A stretch of DNA of 64,000 bases from Dysgonomonas hofstadii (GTDB taxonomy: Bacteria; Bacteroidota; Bacteroidia; Bacteroidales; Dysgonomonadaceae), in NCBI RefSeq assembly GCF_014196915.1, contig NZ_JACIEP010000013.1, positions 62,001 to 126,000 of the forward strand, read 5' to 3'. The translations under genes were made by a program, and so were the position numbers. This document shows positions 54,967 to 63,807 of the stretch, one piece after another. Each line of letters starts with the position of its first letter. The stretch's first letter is position 1. The notes under the pieces are model-generated. The model had not been told where the DNA came from. It worked only from the letters and a program-made list of their open reading frames with translations, and did not search any database.

Positions 54967-56148
54967 ATGGAAAAATTTGCAGTAGACATCAACGGTTTTT
55001 ATGGAGAATTCGGAGGGGCATATATCCCTGAAATTCTTTACGATAATGTGGAAACATTAAAGAATTCATATCTGAAAGTGATCAACGATCCCTCTTTTCA
55101 GAAAGAATATAATGACCTGCTAAGGGATTATGTAGGCCGTCCTTCCCCACTCTATCTGGCTAACAGATTATCGGAAAAATATGGTTGTAAGATTTATCTG
55201 AAGCGCGAAGACCTCAACCATACGGGTTCGCATAAGATAAACAATGCCATCGGGCAAATCCTGCTTGCACGCCGTATGGGAAAAACCCGTATCATTGCCG
55301 AAACTGGAGCCGGACAGCACGGCGTAGCAACGGCGACCGTATGCGCACTGATGAATATGCAATGCATTGTGTATATGGGGAAAACCGATGTGGAACGCCA
55401 AAAACTGAATGTGCAGAAAATGGAGATGCTGGGCGCAACGGTCGTTCCTGTAACCAGCGGCAATATGACACTGAAAGATGCCACAAACGAAGCAATCCGC
55501 GACTGGTGCTGCAATCCATCCGATACGTATTATGTGATCGGTTCCACAGTAGGGCCTCATCCCTACCCCGATATGGTTGCCCGCTTGCAATCGGTTATCA
55601 GTGACGAAATACGCAGGCAACTGAAAGAAAAGGAAGGCCGCGAAACCCCCGATTATGTAATGGCCTGCGTTGGTGGTGGCAGCAATGCAGCCGGTACAAT
55701 TTTCCATTTCATCGATGAACCCGGTGTAAAGATCGTATTGGCCGAAGCAGCAGGAAAAGGAATAGACACCGGAGAATCGGCTGCAACTATCCACCTCGGA
55801 AAACTGGGTATTATCCACGGCAGCAAAACACTTATCATGCAATCGGAAGACGGGCAGATCGAAGAGCCTTATTCCATTTCGGCAGGACTCGACTACCCGG
55901 GAATCGGCCCTATGCATGCCTGTATGGCAAAAGCAGGCAGATCGAGAGTGCTGGCTGTAACTGACGACGAAGCGATGCAGGCAGCTTTCGAACTGACAAA
56001 GCTGGAAGGAATTATCCCCGCCATCGAATCGGCCCATGCATTAGGTGCACTGGATAAAATGAGTTTCAAGGCTGACGATGTTGTCGTGCTTTGTCTATCC
56101 GGTAGAGGAGATAAGGATATGGAAACGTATATAAATTATGCCCCCTAA
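54967..56148 (+). CDS. trpB: Tryptophan synthase beta subunit
   Basis: 393 residues. Condenses indole with serine in a PLP-dependent reaction, normally in an alpha2beta2 complex with TrpA. PLP lysine in [13 protein letters not shown], catalytic Glu in [14 protein letters not shown], the phosphate-binding [12 protein letters not shown] loop and the C-terminal [11 protein letters not shown] are all present. The start is set at [19 protein letters not shown]. The frame is open upstream to 54889, but those 26 codons read the attenuator terminator and are surely untranslated. The stop codon TAA (56146) lies inside a GC-rich palindrome (half A). First structural gene of the trp operon, which is an unusual place for trpB. 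Confidence 0.95.
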   Translation: MEKFAVDINGFYGEFGGAYIPEILYDNVETLKNSYLKVINDPSFQKEYNDLLRDYVGRPSPLYLANRLSEKYGCKIYLKREDLNHTGSHKINNAIGQILLARRMGKTRIIAETGAGQHGVATATVCALMNMQCIVYMGKTDVERQKLNVQKMEMLGATVVPVTSGNMTLKDATNEAIRDWCCNPSDTYYVIGSTVGPHPYPDMVARLQSVISDEIRRQLKEKEGRETPDYVMACVGGGSNAAGTIFHFIDEPGVKIVLAEAAGKGIDTGESAATIHLGKLGIIHGSKTLIMQSEDGQIEEPYSISAGLDYPGIGPMHACMAKAGRSRVLAVTDDEAMQAAFELTKLEGIIPAIESAHALGALDKMSFKADDVVVLCLSGRGDKDMETYINYAP

Positions 56149-56262
56149 ATCCCCCAAGGGGGACTTGCAATATAGATAACAATTTAGTATTTGTAATTAA
56201 TGTACACTATTATATGATGACAATAGCAAAAGACCTCCCTTACGAGGAGGATGGGAGGGGTC
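56140..56262. repeat. Composite palindrome at trpB/trpE junction
   Basis: Half A, GCCCCCTAAATCCCCCAAGG (56140-56159, ending GGGGGAC at 56164), contains the trpB stop codon. Half B, GACCTCCCTTACGAGGAGGA (56232-56251, continuing to GGGAGGGGTC at 56262), lies inside the trpE reading frame. The ends are inverted relative to each other. The trpE start codon is in the 67 bp between the halves. Confidence 0.75.
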
Positions 56263-57665
56263 AATACTCCATAATCGTCAAAACCAAAAACCTCCTTGCC
56301 GACCTGCAAACGCCTGTAGGCATCTACCTGAAAGTTCGGGACATTTATCCTGAGTCGGCATTACTCGAAAGTTCGGACTATCACGGAGGAGAAAATAGTT
56401 ATTCATTTATCGGCATCAGCCCGATCGCACGGTTCAGGGTTGATAATGATGAAATAACATATACCTACCCTGACAATGCGACCAAAAAAGAAAAACTGTC
56501 CGACCAGGAAAAACTGACGGATAAATTCAACGCCTTTATCCATCAATTTGATGTACAGGGCGAAAACAAAACAAATATCAACGGCTTTTTCGGTTACACT
56601 TCTTACGATGCCATCCGCTACTTTGAAGCGGTAGATCCTAGAAACAATAAATTAAACAACTCCGATATTCCCGAATTCTATTATATACTTTATCGCTTCA
56701 TTCTGGTTATAAACCACTTGAAAAATGAACTCACTATTGTAGAAAATATCGTCGAAGGCTCCGTAGAAAAGACATCGGAACTCGAAGCCATCCTCACCAA
56801 TAATAATATTGCTTCTTACAATTTCGAGACCATCGGCAACGAGCAGACCATGATCACGGACGAAGAGCATCAGGAAATGATAAAAAAAGGAATCGCCCAT
56901 TGCAAGCGTGGTGATGTTTTCCAGATCGTTCTGTCGAGATGCTTTACCCAGAAATTCGCTGGCGACGATTTTAAAGTATATCGCTCGCTCCGCTCCATCA
57001 ACCCCTCACCTTACTTGTTTTATTTCGATTTCGGTTCGTTCCGCATCTTCGGCTCATCACCCGAAACCCATTGCAAAATCACAAAAGGCAAAGCATATAT
57101 CGATCCCATCGCAGGAACTTACTTCCGTACCGGCGACGATGAAAAAGACCGCATATTATCTGAAGACTTACTGAAAGACGAGAAAGAGAACGCCGAGCAT
57201 GTGATGCTTGTAGATCTTGCCCGTAACGACCTTAGCCGCAACTGCCACGATGTAAAAGTCGAATTTTATAAGAACGTACAATTCTATTCGCATGTGATCC
57301 ATCTGGTTTCGCGCGTCAGTGGTATTGTAAACCAAGATAGAAATAATATTTCGGTATTTGCAGACACTTTTCCTGCCGGAACGCTTTCAGGGGCACCGAA
57401 AGTAAGGGCTATGCAACTGATCCGCGACATTGAAAAGCAGATGCGGGGCGTATATGGCGGCTGCATCGGGTATATCGGGTTCAACGGCGACCTGAACCAG
57501 GCCATCACGATACGTACTTTCCTCAGCCGCAACAACATCCTTTACTATCAGGCAGGAGGTGGAATCGTTTCCAAATCGAACCCTGAGACTGAAGTGATGG
57601 AAGTAAAGAATAAACTGGGAGCATTAACAAAGGCTGTAAAAGCAGCGGTTGAACTAAAAAATTAG
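56214..57665 (+). CDS. trpE: Anthranilate synthase component I
   Basis: 483 residues. Converts chorismate to anthranilate with ammonia supplied by TrpG. Feedback (Trp-binding) motif LLESS near residue 51, then chorismate-binding motifs IVLSRCFTQKF, PSPYLFYFDFG, PIAGTYFRTG, HVMLVDLARNDLSR and FPAGTLSGAPKVRAMQLI, ending GGCIGYIGFNGDLNQAI. The first 20 residues (MMTIAKDLPYEEDGRGQYSI) precede the usual N-terminus. Residues LPYEEDGRG are read from half B of a palindromic repeat, and no later ATG is available before the core, so the repeat is translated. Stop TAG at 57663 touches the next copy of the element. Confidence 0.95.
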   Translation: MMTIAKDLPYEEDGRGQYSIIVKTKNLLADLQTPVGIYLKVRDIYPESALLESSDYHGGENSYSFIGISPIARFRVDNDEITYTYPDNATKKEKLSDQEKLTDKFNAFIHQFDVQGENKTNINGFFGYTSYDAIRYFEAVDPRNNKLNNSDIPEFYYILYRFILVINHLKNELTIVENIVEGSVEKTSELEAILTNNNIASYNFETIGNEQTMITDEEHQEMIKKGIAHCKRGDVFQIVLSRCFTQKFAGDDFKVYRSLRSINPSPYLFYFDFGSFRIFGSSPETHCKITKGKAYIDPIAGTYFRTGDDEKDRILSEDLLKDEKENAEHVMLVDLARNDLSRNCHDVKVEFYKNVQFYSHVIHLVSRVSGIVNQDRNNISVFADTFPAGTLSGAPKVRAMQLIRDIEKQMRGVYGGCIGYIGFNGDLNQAITIRTFLSRNNILYYQAGGGIVSKSNPETEVMEVKNKLGALTKAVKAAVELKN

Positions 57666-57775
57666 GCCCCCTAATCCCCCGGAGGGGGACTTAAACGATA
57701 AGAAAATGACTAAAATGACAAATACAACAGATCAATCAGGCCATTCCCTCCCCTCTGGGGAGGACAGGAGGGGCC
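57665..57775. repeat. Composite palindrome at trpE/trpG junction
   Basis: Half A, GGCCCCCTAATCCCCCGGAG (57665-57684, to GGGGGAC at 57690). Half B, GGCC then CCCTCCCCTCTGGGGAGG (57739-57763), ending AGGAGGGGCC at 57775, lies inside trpG. The trpG start codon is between the halves, as in the trpB/trpE copy. Confidence 0.78.
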
Positions 57776-58338
57776 GTATCCTAATTTTCGACAACTACGA
57801 TTCATTCACCTATAACCTTGTTCATCTGGTAAAGGAACTGGGATACACGGATGTGGATGTTTACAGAAATGATAAAATTTCTCTTGAGGAGGCAGAAAAA
57901 TACGATAAAATCATACTGTCCCCGGGCCCGGGCATTCCTTCCGAAGCCGGACTGCTTTTACCCCTTATAAAAGAATATGCCGGAAAGAAACCTATTTTAG
58001 GCGTGTGTTTAGGACATCAGGCGATCGGAGAAGCTTTCGGGGCTACACTTACCAATCTGGAAGATGTATATCACGGGGTTGCCACTAAAATAAAACGGAT
58101 AAAGCCCGATTATATATTTGAAGGACTGGACGATGAACTGGAAGTTGGCCGATATCATTCATGGATAGTCGAGAATAAGAATATACCTGACTGTTTCGAA
58201 ATTACGGCAGTCGATGAGAAAGGGCAGATTATGGCTCTTCGTCATAAAGAATATGACATTCACGGTGTGCAATTCCATCCCGAATCAGTACTGACTCCTG
58301 AGGGAGAAATAATAGTAAAGAATTTTCTAAGTAAATAA
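57706..58338 (+). CDS. trpG: Anthranilate synthase component II (glutamine amidotransferase)
   Basis: 210 residues, class I amidotransferase that releases ammonia from glutamine for TrpE. Catalytic triad: Cys in GVCLGHQAIGEAFG, and His plus Glu in HGVQFHPESVLTPEG. The oxyanion region is LSPGPGIPSEAG. The normal start of the family, RILIFDNYDSFTYNLVHLV, is preceded here by about 24 extra residues. Among these LPSGEDRRG is read from half B of a GC-rich palindrome, in the same frame as LPYEEDGRG in TrpE. Met1 (57706) or Met4 (57715) must be used because no later ATG precedes the core. Not fused to TrpD. Confidence 0.94.
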   Translation: MTKMTNTTDQSGHSLPSGEDRRGRILIFDNYDSFTYNLVHLVKELGYTDVDVYRNDKISLEEAEKYDKIILSPGPGIPSEAGLLLPLIKEYAGKKPILGVCLGHQAIGEAFGATLTNLEDVYHGVATKIKRIKPDYIFEGLDDELEVGRYHSWIVENKNIPDCFEITAVDEKGQIMALRHKEYDIHGVQFHPESVLTPEGEIIVKNFLSK

Positions 58339-58345
58339 CCATAAT

Positions 58346-58411
58346 AGTTGACTAGTAAACGAGATACAAGATACGACCCAAAAGACTCGCCTACTCGTTT
58401 ACATGTCAACT
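58346..58411. repeat. Inverted repeat between trpG and trpB2
   Basis: AGTTGACTAGTAAACGAG (58346-58363) pairs with CTCGTTTACATGTCAACT (58394-58411) at 16 of 18 positions. No T tract follows, so it is not a typical terminator. Similar in style to 39066-39131. Confidence 0.65.
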
Positions 58412-58427
58412 TGTTAACTAAAAAATC

Positions 58428-59786
58428 ATGAACAAAAAAATCTTATTAAGCGAAAACGACATTCCAAGAAGCTGGTACAACATTATTGCGGATATGAAAA
58501 ACAAACCGCTGCTTCCTCTCCATCCGGGAACAAAAAAACCTTTGGAAGTAAGTGATCTGGAACCAATATTTGCAACAGAGCTTGCCAAACAGGAATTGAA
58601 CTATACCGACCGGTGGATAGAAATCCCCGAACCGATACGCGAACTGTATAAGAATTATCGTCCTACGCCGTTGGTACGCGCCTATGGCCTAGAAAAAGCA
58701 CTGGATACTCCGGCACATATCTATTTTAAGAATGAAAGCGTCAGCCCGGTAGGTTCGCACAAACTGAATTCGGCAATAGCACAGGCATATTACTGTAAGG
58801 AACAGGGAGTAACAAATATCACAACCGAAACAGGCGCAGGGCAATGGGGTGCTGCCTTATCGTATGCTGCAAACCATTTCGGACTGGATCTGGCGGTTTA
58901 TATGGTAAAAATCAGCTATCACCAGAAACCTTACCGCCGCTCGATCATGCAAACATACGGTGCAGAGGTTATAGCATCGCCTAGTATGAGCACCAAAGCC
59001 GGACGCAAGATCATTACAGATAACCCGACTTATCAGGGGAGCCTTGGTACAGCTATCTCCGAAGCTATCGAACTGGCTCTAAACACACCGAATTGTAAAT
59101 ATACATTAGGCAGCGTATTAAACCACGTAGCCCTTCATCAGACAATTATCGGACTGGAAGCAGAGAAACAAATGGAAATAGCAGGCGAATATCCCGATGT
59201 AGTGATCGGCTGCTTTGGCGGTGGATCTAACTTCTCAGGTATTACGTTCCCATTCCTGCGTCACAAACTGACCGAAGGTAAAGATGTCCGCCTTGTTGCG
59301 GCAGAACCGGCATCGTGCCCGAAATTAACCCGTGGTAAATTCGAGTACGACTTCGGTGATGAAGCCGGATATACTCCGCTTTTACCGATGTACACATTAG
59401 GACACAATTTTGCGCCGGCCAACATTCATGCGGGAGGACTCCGTTATCATGGAGCAGGAACAATTGTCAGCCAATTGAAAAAAGACGGATATATAGAAGC
59501 TGTGGACGTGAAGCAGCTCGATACATTCGAAGCTGGTATACTATTTGCAAAAGCAGAAGGTATAATTCCGGCACCCGAATCTTCTCATGCAATAAGCGCG
59601 GCTATTCAGGAAGCATTGAAGGCGAAAGAAGAAGGAAAACAAAGAACAATCCTGTTCAATCTATCTGGCCACGGACTGATCGACATGGCTGCTTATGACC
59701 GTTATTTCGATGGTGAACTGACTAATCATGAGTTGTCCGATGAAGAGATTGCGAAGACAACAGATGCTTTGGAGAAATTAGTGTGA
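58428..59786 (+). CDS. trpB2: TrpB2-type tryptophan synthase beta-like protein
   Basis: 452 residues, longer than TrpB1. It has the TrpB2 hallmarks: the N-terminal extension with DIPRSWYNIIADMKN and LEPIFATELAKQELN, RPTPLVRAYGLEKAL, the PLP lysine in SPVGSHKLNSAIAQAYY, ETGAGQWGAALSYAA, VKISYHQKPYRRSIMQTYGA and FGGGSNFSGITFPFL. TrpB2 enzymes bind serine and indole but usually do not associate with TrpA in the standard way, and are suggested to salvage indole. Having it inside the trp operon beside a normal trpB means two beta subunits are made together. Confidence 0.92.
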   Translation: MNKKILLSENDIPRSWYNIIADMKNKPLLPLHPGTKKPLEVSDLEPIFATELAKQELNYTDRWIEIPEPIRELYKNYRPTPLVRAYGLEKALDTPAHIYFKNESVSPVGSHKLNSAIAQAYYCKEQGVTNITTETGAGQWGAALSYAANHFGLDLAVYMVKISYHQKPYRRSIMQTYGAEVIASPSMSTKAGRKIITDNPTYQGSLGTAISEAIELALNTPNCKYTLGSVLNHVALHQTIIGLEAEKQMEIAGEYPDVVIGCFGGGSNFSGITFPFLRHKLTEGKDVRLVAAEPASCPKLTRGKFEYDFGDEAGYTPLLPMYTLGHNFAPANIHAGGLRYHGAGTIVSQLKKDGYIEAVDVKQLDTFEAGILFAKAEGIIPAPESSHAISAAIQEALKAKEEGKQRTILFNLSGHGLIDMAAYDRYFDGELTNHELSDEEIAKTTDALEKLV

Positions 59787-59792
59787 GAATAA

Positions 59793-59851
59793 TTGTCATT
59801 CTGAGAGAAACGAAGAATCTAAGAGAGATGCTTCGTTCCTCAGCATGACAA
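59793..59851. repeat. TCATTCTGA palindrome between trpB2 and trpD
   Basis: TTGTCATTCTGAGAGAAACG (59793-59812) opens an imperfect inverted repeat closed by CTTCGTTCCTCAGCATGACAA (59831-59851). Relative of the inner palindrome at about 36993-37061. Confidence 0.75.
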
Positions 59852-59864
59852 AGAATAAAAAAAC

Positions 59865-60863
59865 ATGAAACAGATACTCAACAGACTCTTTGAACACCAA
59901 TACCTCAACCGTTGTGAGGCAAAGGAAATACTGACCAATATGGCGGACGGGAAATATAACGATTCGGAAATAGCCGCGTTTATCAGCGTATTCCTGATGC
60001 GTAGTATCAGCGTGGACGAGTTCCTCGGATTCTCCGATGCCTTATTGGATCTGCGGGCGAATGTAGATGCGCTGGCAATATACAATCCGATCGATATTGT
60101 AGGTACGGGAGGCGATAATAAGAATACATTCAACATATCCACCCTCGCCTGCTTTGTGGTTGCAGCATCCGGATATAAAGTCGCTAAACACGGAAACTAC
60201 GGAGCGACATCGGTGAGTGGGGCTTCCAATGTGATGGAACAACACGGGGTGAAATTCACTTCAGACGTAAGCAAACTGGAAGAATCGCTCGATAAGGTCA
60301 ATATTGCCTATATGCATGCTCCGTTATTCAATAATGCTTTAAAGGTTGTCGCTCCCGTCCGTAAGGCACTGGGGGTACGCACATTCTTTAATATGCTGGG
60401 ACCTGTGGTCAATCCCATCAGGCCTAAACGCACTGTATTAGGTGTTTTTAACCTGAAAATGGCGCGTCTGTATTTTTATATGTATCAGCAGACAGATGTG
60501 GATTATTCAATCGTTCACAGTCTCGATGGTTATGATGAAATTTCGCTGACCGGAGATTTCAAAATAATTAATAAATTTGAAGAGAATATCTTTACCCCTG
60601 AACAGATTGGTTTTGAAAGGTGCAACGAAACCGACTTATACGGGGGTGAAACACCAGAAGATGCAGCAAAAATATTTGACAACGTGGTAAACAACACAGC
60701 GACGGCAGCACAGAAGAATGCGGTAATAGCCAATGCGGCGGTAGCTATACAGACTATCAATCCTCAACAATCTTTTGCGGATGCTATGGCAGAAGCGAGA
60801 GAATCGATAGATAGCGGCCGATTGAAAGAAACATTCAGCAAATTTTTGGAATTAAATACCTGA
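59865..60863 (+). CDS. trpD: Anthranilate phosphoribosyltransferase
   Basis: 332 residues. Joins anthranilate with PRPP. Signatures: the N-terminal helical domain (LTNMADGKYNDSEIAAFISV), the PRPP loop IDIVGTGGDNKNTFNIST, KHGNYGATSVSGASNVMEQHG with the anthranilate-binding region, and the later RKALGVRTFFNMLGPVVNP. The C-terminal LYGGETPEDAAKIFDNVVNN is also typical. Length is normal. It lies behind trpB2 (78 nt, with a palindromic repeat in between) and is followed 5 nt later by the chorismate-mutase-like gene. Confidence 0.95.
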   Translation: MKQILNRLFEHQYLNRCEAKEILTNMADGKYNDSEIAAFISVFLMRSISVDEFLGFSDALLDLRANVDALAIYNPIDIVGTGGDNKNTFNISTLACFVVAASGYKVAKHGNYGATSVSGASNVMEQHGVKFTSDVSKLEESLDKVNIAYMHAPLFNNALKVVAPVRKALGVRTFFNMLGPVVNPIRPKRTVLGVFNLKMARLYFYMYQQTDVDYSIVHSLDGYDEISLTGDFKIINKFEENIFTPEQIGFERCNETDLYGGETPEDAAKIFDNVVNNTATAAQKNAVIANAAVAIQTINPQQSFADAMAEARESIDSGRLKETFSKFLELNT

Positions 60864-60868
60864 AGATT

Positions 60869-61195
60869 ATGAATGAACAACAAAATATAGCAAATTGCCA
60901 TTCTTTGGATGAAATAAAAAATCAGATTGAAGATATCGATTTCGAATTGAGCAACCTTATTATAAAACGCAGTCAATATCTTTCTCAGATTAAAAAATTT
61001 AAGGACCCGATAAAGAATATTACAGACATAAACAAAACGGATATTCTTTCCAAAATAAAGACATTGACAAACGAAAAAGATGTGAACCCTGTTATAATAG
61101 AAAAGATTTACAACTCGATTGTCAGCATCTTCCGGGAGCAACATCTAAAAGAGAATGATGCTTTGTATGAGGAACTAAAAAAGCACTATTATTAA
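60869..61195 (+). CDS. Chorismate mutase (AroQ-like) small protein
   Basis: 108 residues, all helical, resembling the AroQ-type chorismate mutase fold: SLDEIKNQIEDIDFELSNLIIKR (helix 1 with the Asp and the basic residue of the active site), then a connecting loop and PVIIEKIYNSIVSIFREQHLKEN. AroQ enzymes convert chorismate to prephenate; close relatives cleave isochorismate. Some active-site positions cannot be judged by eye, so activity is uncertain. Its place in the trp operon is odd, since it would pull chorismate away from TrpE toward Phe/Tyr. Confidence 0.7.
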   Translation: MNEQQNIANCHSLDEIKNQIEDIDFELSNLIIKRSQYLSQIKKFKDPIKNITDINKTDILSKIKTLTNEKDVNPVIIEKIYNSIVSIFREQHLKENDALYEELKKHYY

Positions 61196-61207
61196 GAGCC
61201 AGTTTAA

Positions 61208-61783
61208 ATGAAGAAAGTACTTATAATCAACGGTCACCCCGACAAAGAAAGCTTTTGTTTTGGACTGCACCAAAGCTACAAAAAAGGCTCACTGGCAAAA
61301 GGGAATGAAGTAAAAGAAATTATTCTTGCCAAAATGGATTTCAACCCGATCCTGCAATATGGCTATCGCAAGCGAACCCAACTGGAGCCCGATTTGCTGG
61401 ATGCATGGGAAAAATTGCAATGGGCTGAGCATATTGTCTGGATATACCCCACATGGTGGGCTTCGCCTCCCGCTTTACTTAAAGGTTTCATCGAACGTAT
61501 CTTCCTGCCGGGATTTACATTCGAGTATCAGGATAAGTCGCCTTTTCCCAAAAAGCTTTTCATGGGAAAGACTTCCGAAATAATAAGCACAATGGATGCT
61601 CCCGTCTTTTATTATAAATGGATAGTAAAAGATATAGGCGGAAAAATGATCCGGAAAAATATAGGCGCATTCTGTGGGATAAAAAACATCCGTACCACCT
61701 ATCTGGCCGTTATAAAAACATCGACACCGGAACAACGGAAAAAGTGGTTAAATAAGATAGAACTTATTGCACAAAAACAATGA
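61208..61783 (+). CDS. NAD(P)H oxidoreductase, NQO1/KefF-like flavodoxin fold
   Basis: 191 residues of the flavodoxin-like NAD(P)H dehydrogenase (quinone) family. N-terminal FMN/FAD phosphate loop VLIINGHPDKESFCFGLH, then WAEHIVWIYPTWWASPPALLKGFIERIFLPGFTFEY, the family's central signature, and a lid region. Such proteins reduce quinones with NAD(P)H as dimers; some (KefF) regulate transporters. No known step in Trp synthesis needs it. Its stop overlaps the MFS gene (ATGA), so the two are translationally coupled inside the trp operon. Confidence 0.87.
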   Translation: MKKVLIINGHPDKESFCFGLHQSYKKGSLAKGNEVKEIILAKMDFNPILQYGYRKRTQLEPDLLDAWEKLQWAEHIVWIYPTWWASPPALLKGFIERIFLPGFTFEYQDKSPFPKKLFMGKTSEIISTMDAPVFYYKWIVKDIGGKMIRKNIGAFCGIKNIRTTYLAVIKTSTPEQRKKWLNKIELIAQKQ

Positions 61784-62961
61784 ACGAAACAAATTTAAAA
61801 ACAGTATCGAACAGCCGTATCAGGCTGGCTGTCTTCTGTTTGTATTTTTGCTCGGGTATCTGCTTCTCAAGCTGGGCAAGCCGTATTCCGGATATTAAGA
61901 CATCACTGGGACTGGGAGATGCCGCATGGGGTACAATCTTATTAATGATACCCATCGGACAGATTTGCGGCATGACCATATCGGGACTTTTGGTATCGAA
62001 AGTAGGCAGTAAACGTATATTCCCGATAGCCCTGACAGGTTATGCAGGAGCATTACTGCTGGTCGGAATCTCCGCCAGTGAGTACGCCCTGATCATAAGC
62101 CTGATCATATTCGGATTCTTCGGTAATTTTACGAATATATCGATCAACACGCAATCGGTAACCGTAGAAAGGATGTACAACAGACCGATAATGGCTTCTT
62201 TCCATGGAGGCTGGAGCCTTGCCGGACTTACCGGAGCTGCGATAGGATTGCTTATGTCATCGCTGCAACTGGCGCCCTTCTATCATTTTTGCATTATAGG
62301 TATACTTGTTTTCATCACATTATTAATAAACAGGCCTTTTTTACAGCCCGACCTGAAAAAGGAAAAAGACCCGGAGGAAACAGCTTCTAAAAAGAAAAGT
62401 AAACCGGAAACATTTTTGTTTCTACTGGGGATCGTAGGATTTTGCGGAATGGCTGCCGAAGGAGCAATGTCCGACTGGAGCGGGTTATACCTGATAGATG
62501 TTGTGGGAACACCGAGCAATATAGCACCCATTGGCCTTGCCGCTTACATGGTGACAATGGCTTCGGGCAGGTTCCTGATCGATAAAGCGACCCAGAAGTG
62601 GGGACGCAAACGGGTGCTTCAGGCGGGAGGAACACTTATTACCATAGGCTTGTTCTCGGCTGTGGCCCTGCCTCATTTCATCACCACCATTATCGCATTC
62701 ATGATCATTGGGTTTGGTACGGCAGGCATAGTGCCCAGCATATACAGCGTAGCCGGGCAGAGAACCAAAATATCTACAAGTATAGCCCTGACGATTGTAT
62801 CGAGTGTCAGTTTCCTGGGCTTCCTGATGGGGCCTCCGCTCATAGGCTATATATCCAGTGTCACCAATTTAAGATATTCTTATGCGCTGATAGGCTTATT
62901 CGGCATCTGCATTGTTGTACTGGCATCACTGATAAAAATTCTTAAAGTAGACAAACGGTAA
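61780..62961 (+). CDS. MFS transporter, YbjJ-like
   Basis: 393 residues with about twelve hydrophobic helices in two halves joined by a charged loop (about residues 195-207). The N-terminal SSWASRIPDIKTSLGLGDAAWG and the SKVGSKRIFP loop between helices 2 and 3 match the YbjJ/FucP-like branch of the major facilitator superfamily. The corresponding loop in the second half is KATQKWGRKRVLQAGG. The substrate is unknown; inside a trp operon, export or uptake of an aromatic compound is an attractive but unproven idea. Coupled to the preceding oxidoreductase and 6 nt before trpC. Confidence 0.85.
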   Translation: MNETNLKTVSNSRIRLAVFCLYFCSGICFSSWASRIPDIKTSLGLGDAAWGTILLMIPIGQICGMTISGLLVSKVGSKRIFPIALTGYAGALLLVGISASEYALIISLIIFGFFGNFTNISINTQSVTVERMYNRPIMASFHGGWSLAGLTGAAIGLLMSSLQLAPFYHFCIIGILVFITLLINRPFLQPDLKKEKDPEETASKKKSKPETFLFLLGIVGFCGMAAEGAMSDWSGLYLIDVVGTPSNIAPIGLAAYMVTMASGRFLIDKATQKWGRKRVLQAGGTLITIGLFSAVALPHFITTIIAFMIIGFGTAGIVPSIYSVAGQRTKISTSIALTIVSSVSFLGFLMGPPLIGYISSVTNLRYSYALIGLFGICIVVLASLIKILKVDKR

Positions 62962-62967
62962 ATAGAT

Positions 62968-63759
62968 ATGGCAAACATATTAGATAAAATAATAGCAAAT
63001 AAAAAGATCGAGGTCGAAAGACAGAAAAAGCAATACAGCATTAAAGACATGATGCATTTTATTGCAGACTCCGTAGAAAAACCGGAATCATTTAAAGAGG
63101 CTTTGGTAAATTCCAAAACAGGTATTATCGCGGAATTTAAACGCCGCTCGCCTTCACGCGACTGGATTTTTAAGGATGCCACGGTAGAAGATGTTATTCC
63201 TTTATATTCACAAAACGGAGCGAGTGCGATTTCTGTCCTGACCGATATGGACTTTTTTGGCGGTAATCTGGCCGATCTGGAAAAAGCCAGAAGCCTTACA
63301 AACACTCCCTTGTTGCGAAAAGATTTTGTAATAGATGAATACCAGCTTTATCAGGCGGCGTGGAAAGGGGCAAGCGCTATATTATTGATCGCCTCTGCCT
63401 TAACAACAGAAGAGACTAAGAAACTAGCGACAAAAGCAAAAGAGCTGGGATTGGATGTCTTGTTAGAGATACATAACGAAGAGGAACTGGCCCAAATCAA
63501 TGACAAAGTTGATGTAGTAGGAGTGAATAACCGTAATCTCGGAACATTTGTAACCGATATACAGATATCGTTCGATCTGGCAAATAAAATTCCTGACGAG
63601 TTTGTGAAAATATCGGAAAGCGGCATATCGCAACCCCAGACTGTTATCGACCTGCAAGCAGTTGGCTATAAAGGCTTCCTTATGGGCGAAAACTTTATGA
63701 AGACAAGCAATCCGGGAAAAGCATTGGAAGAATTTATAAAACAACTAAGCCCCTCCTAA
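62968..63759 (+). CDS. trpC: Indole-3-glycerol-phosphate synthase
   Basis: 263 residues, single-domain TIM barrel (not fused to TrpF). Motifs: IIAEFKRRSPSRDWI with the catalytic Lys/Glu strand, LTDMDFFGG, PLLRKDFVIDEYQ (catalytic Lys), LLEIHNEEEL, VGVNNRNLGTF and ISESGI. It closes the indole ring from CdRP in the cytosol. The C-terminus reads LSPS and the TAA stop (63757) lies inside another GC-rich palindrome half, like the trpB stop. Confidence 0.95.
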   Translation: MANILDKIIANKKIEVERQKKQYSIKDMMHFIADSVEKPESFKEALVNSKTGIIAEFKRRSPSRDWIFKDATVEDVIPLYSQNGASAISVLTDMDFFGGNLADLEKARSLTNTPLLRKDFVIDEYQLYQAAWKGASAILLIASALTTEETKKLATKAKELGLDVLLEIHNEEELAQINDKVDVVGVNNRNLGTFVTDIQISFDLANKIPDEFVKISESGISQPQTVIDLQAVGYKGFLMGENFMKTSNPGKALEEFIKQLSPS

Positions 63760-63779
63760 CCTCCCCAAGGGGAGGAATA
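63749..63779. repeat. Palindrome half A at trpC/trpF junction
   Basis: GCCCCTCCTAACCTCCCC (63749-63766) followed by AAGGGGAGGA; hairpin CCTCCCC/GGGGAGG. It contains the trpC stop codon. No half B is seen in the visible part of trpF. Confidence 0.7.
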
Positions 63780-63807
63780 TTTATTTCTACTTAATTTGCT
63801 ATAAATG

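Noticed and set aside
55168-56037. 289-codon frame opposite trpB
   Set aside because: Antisense shadow; no signal, no family and low plausibility of composition.
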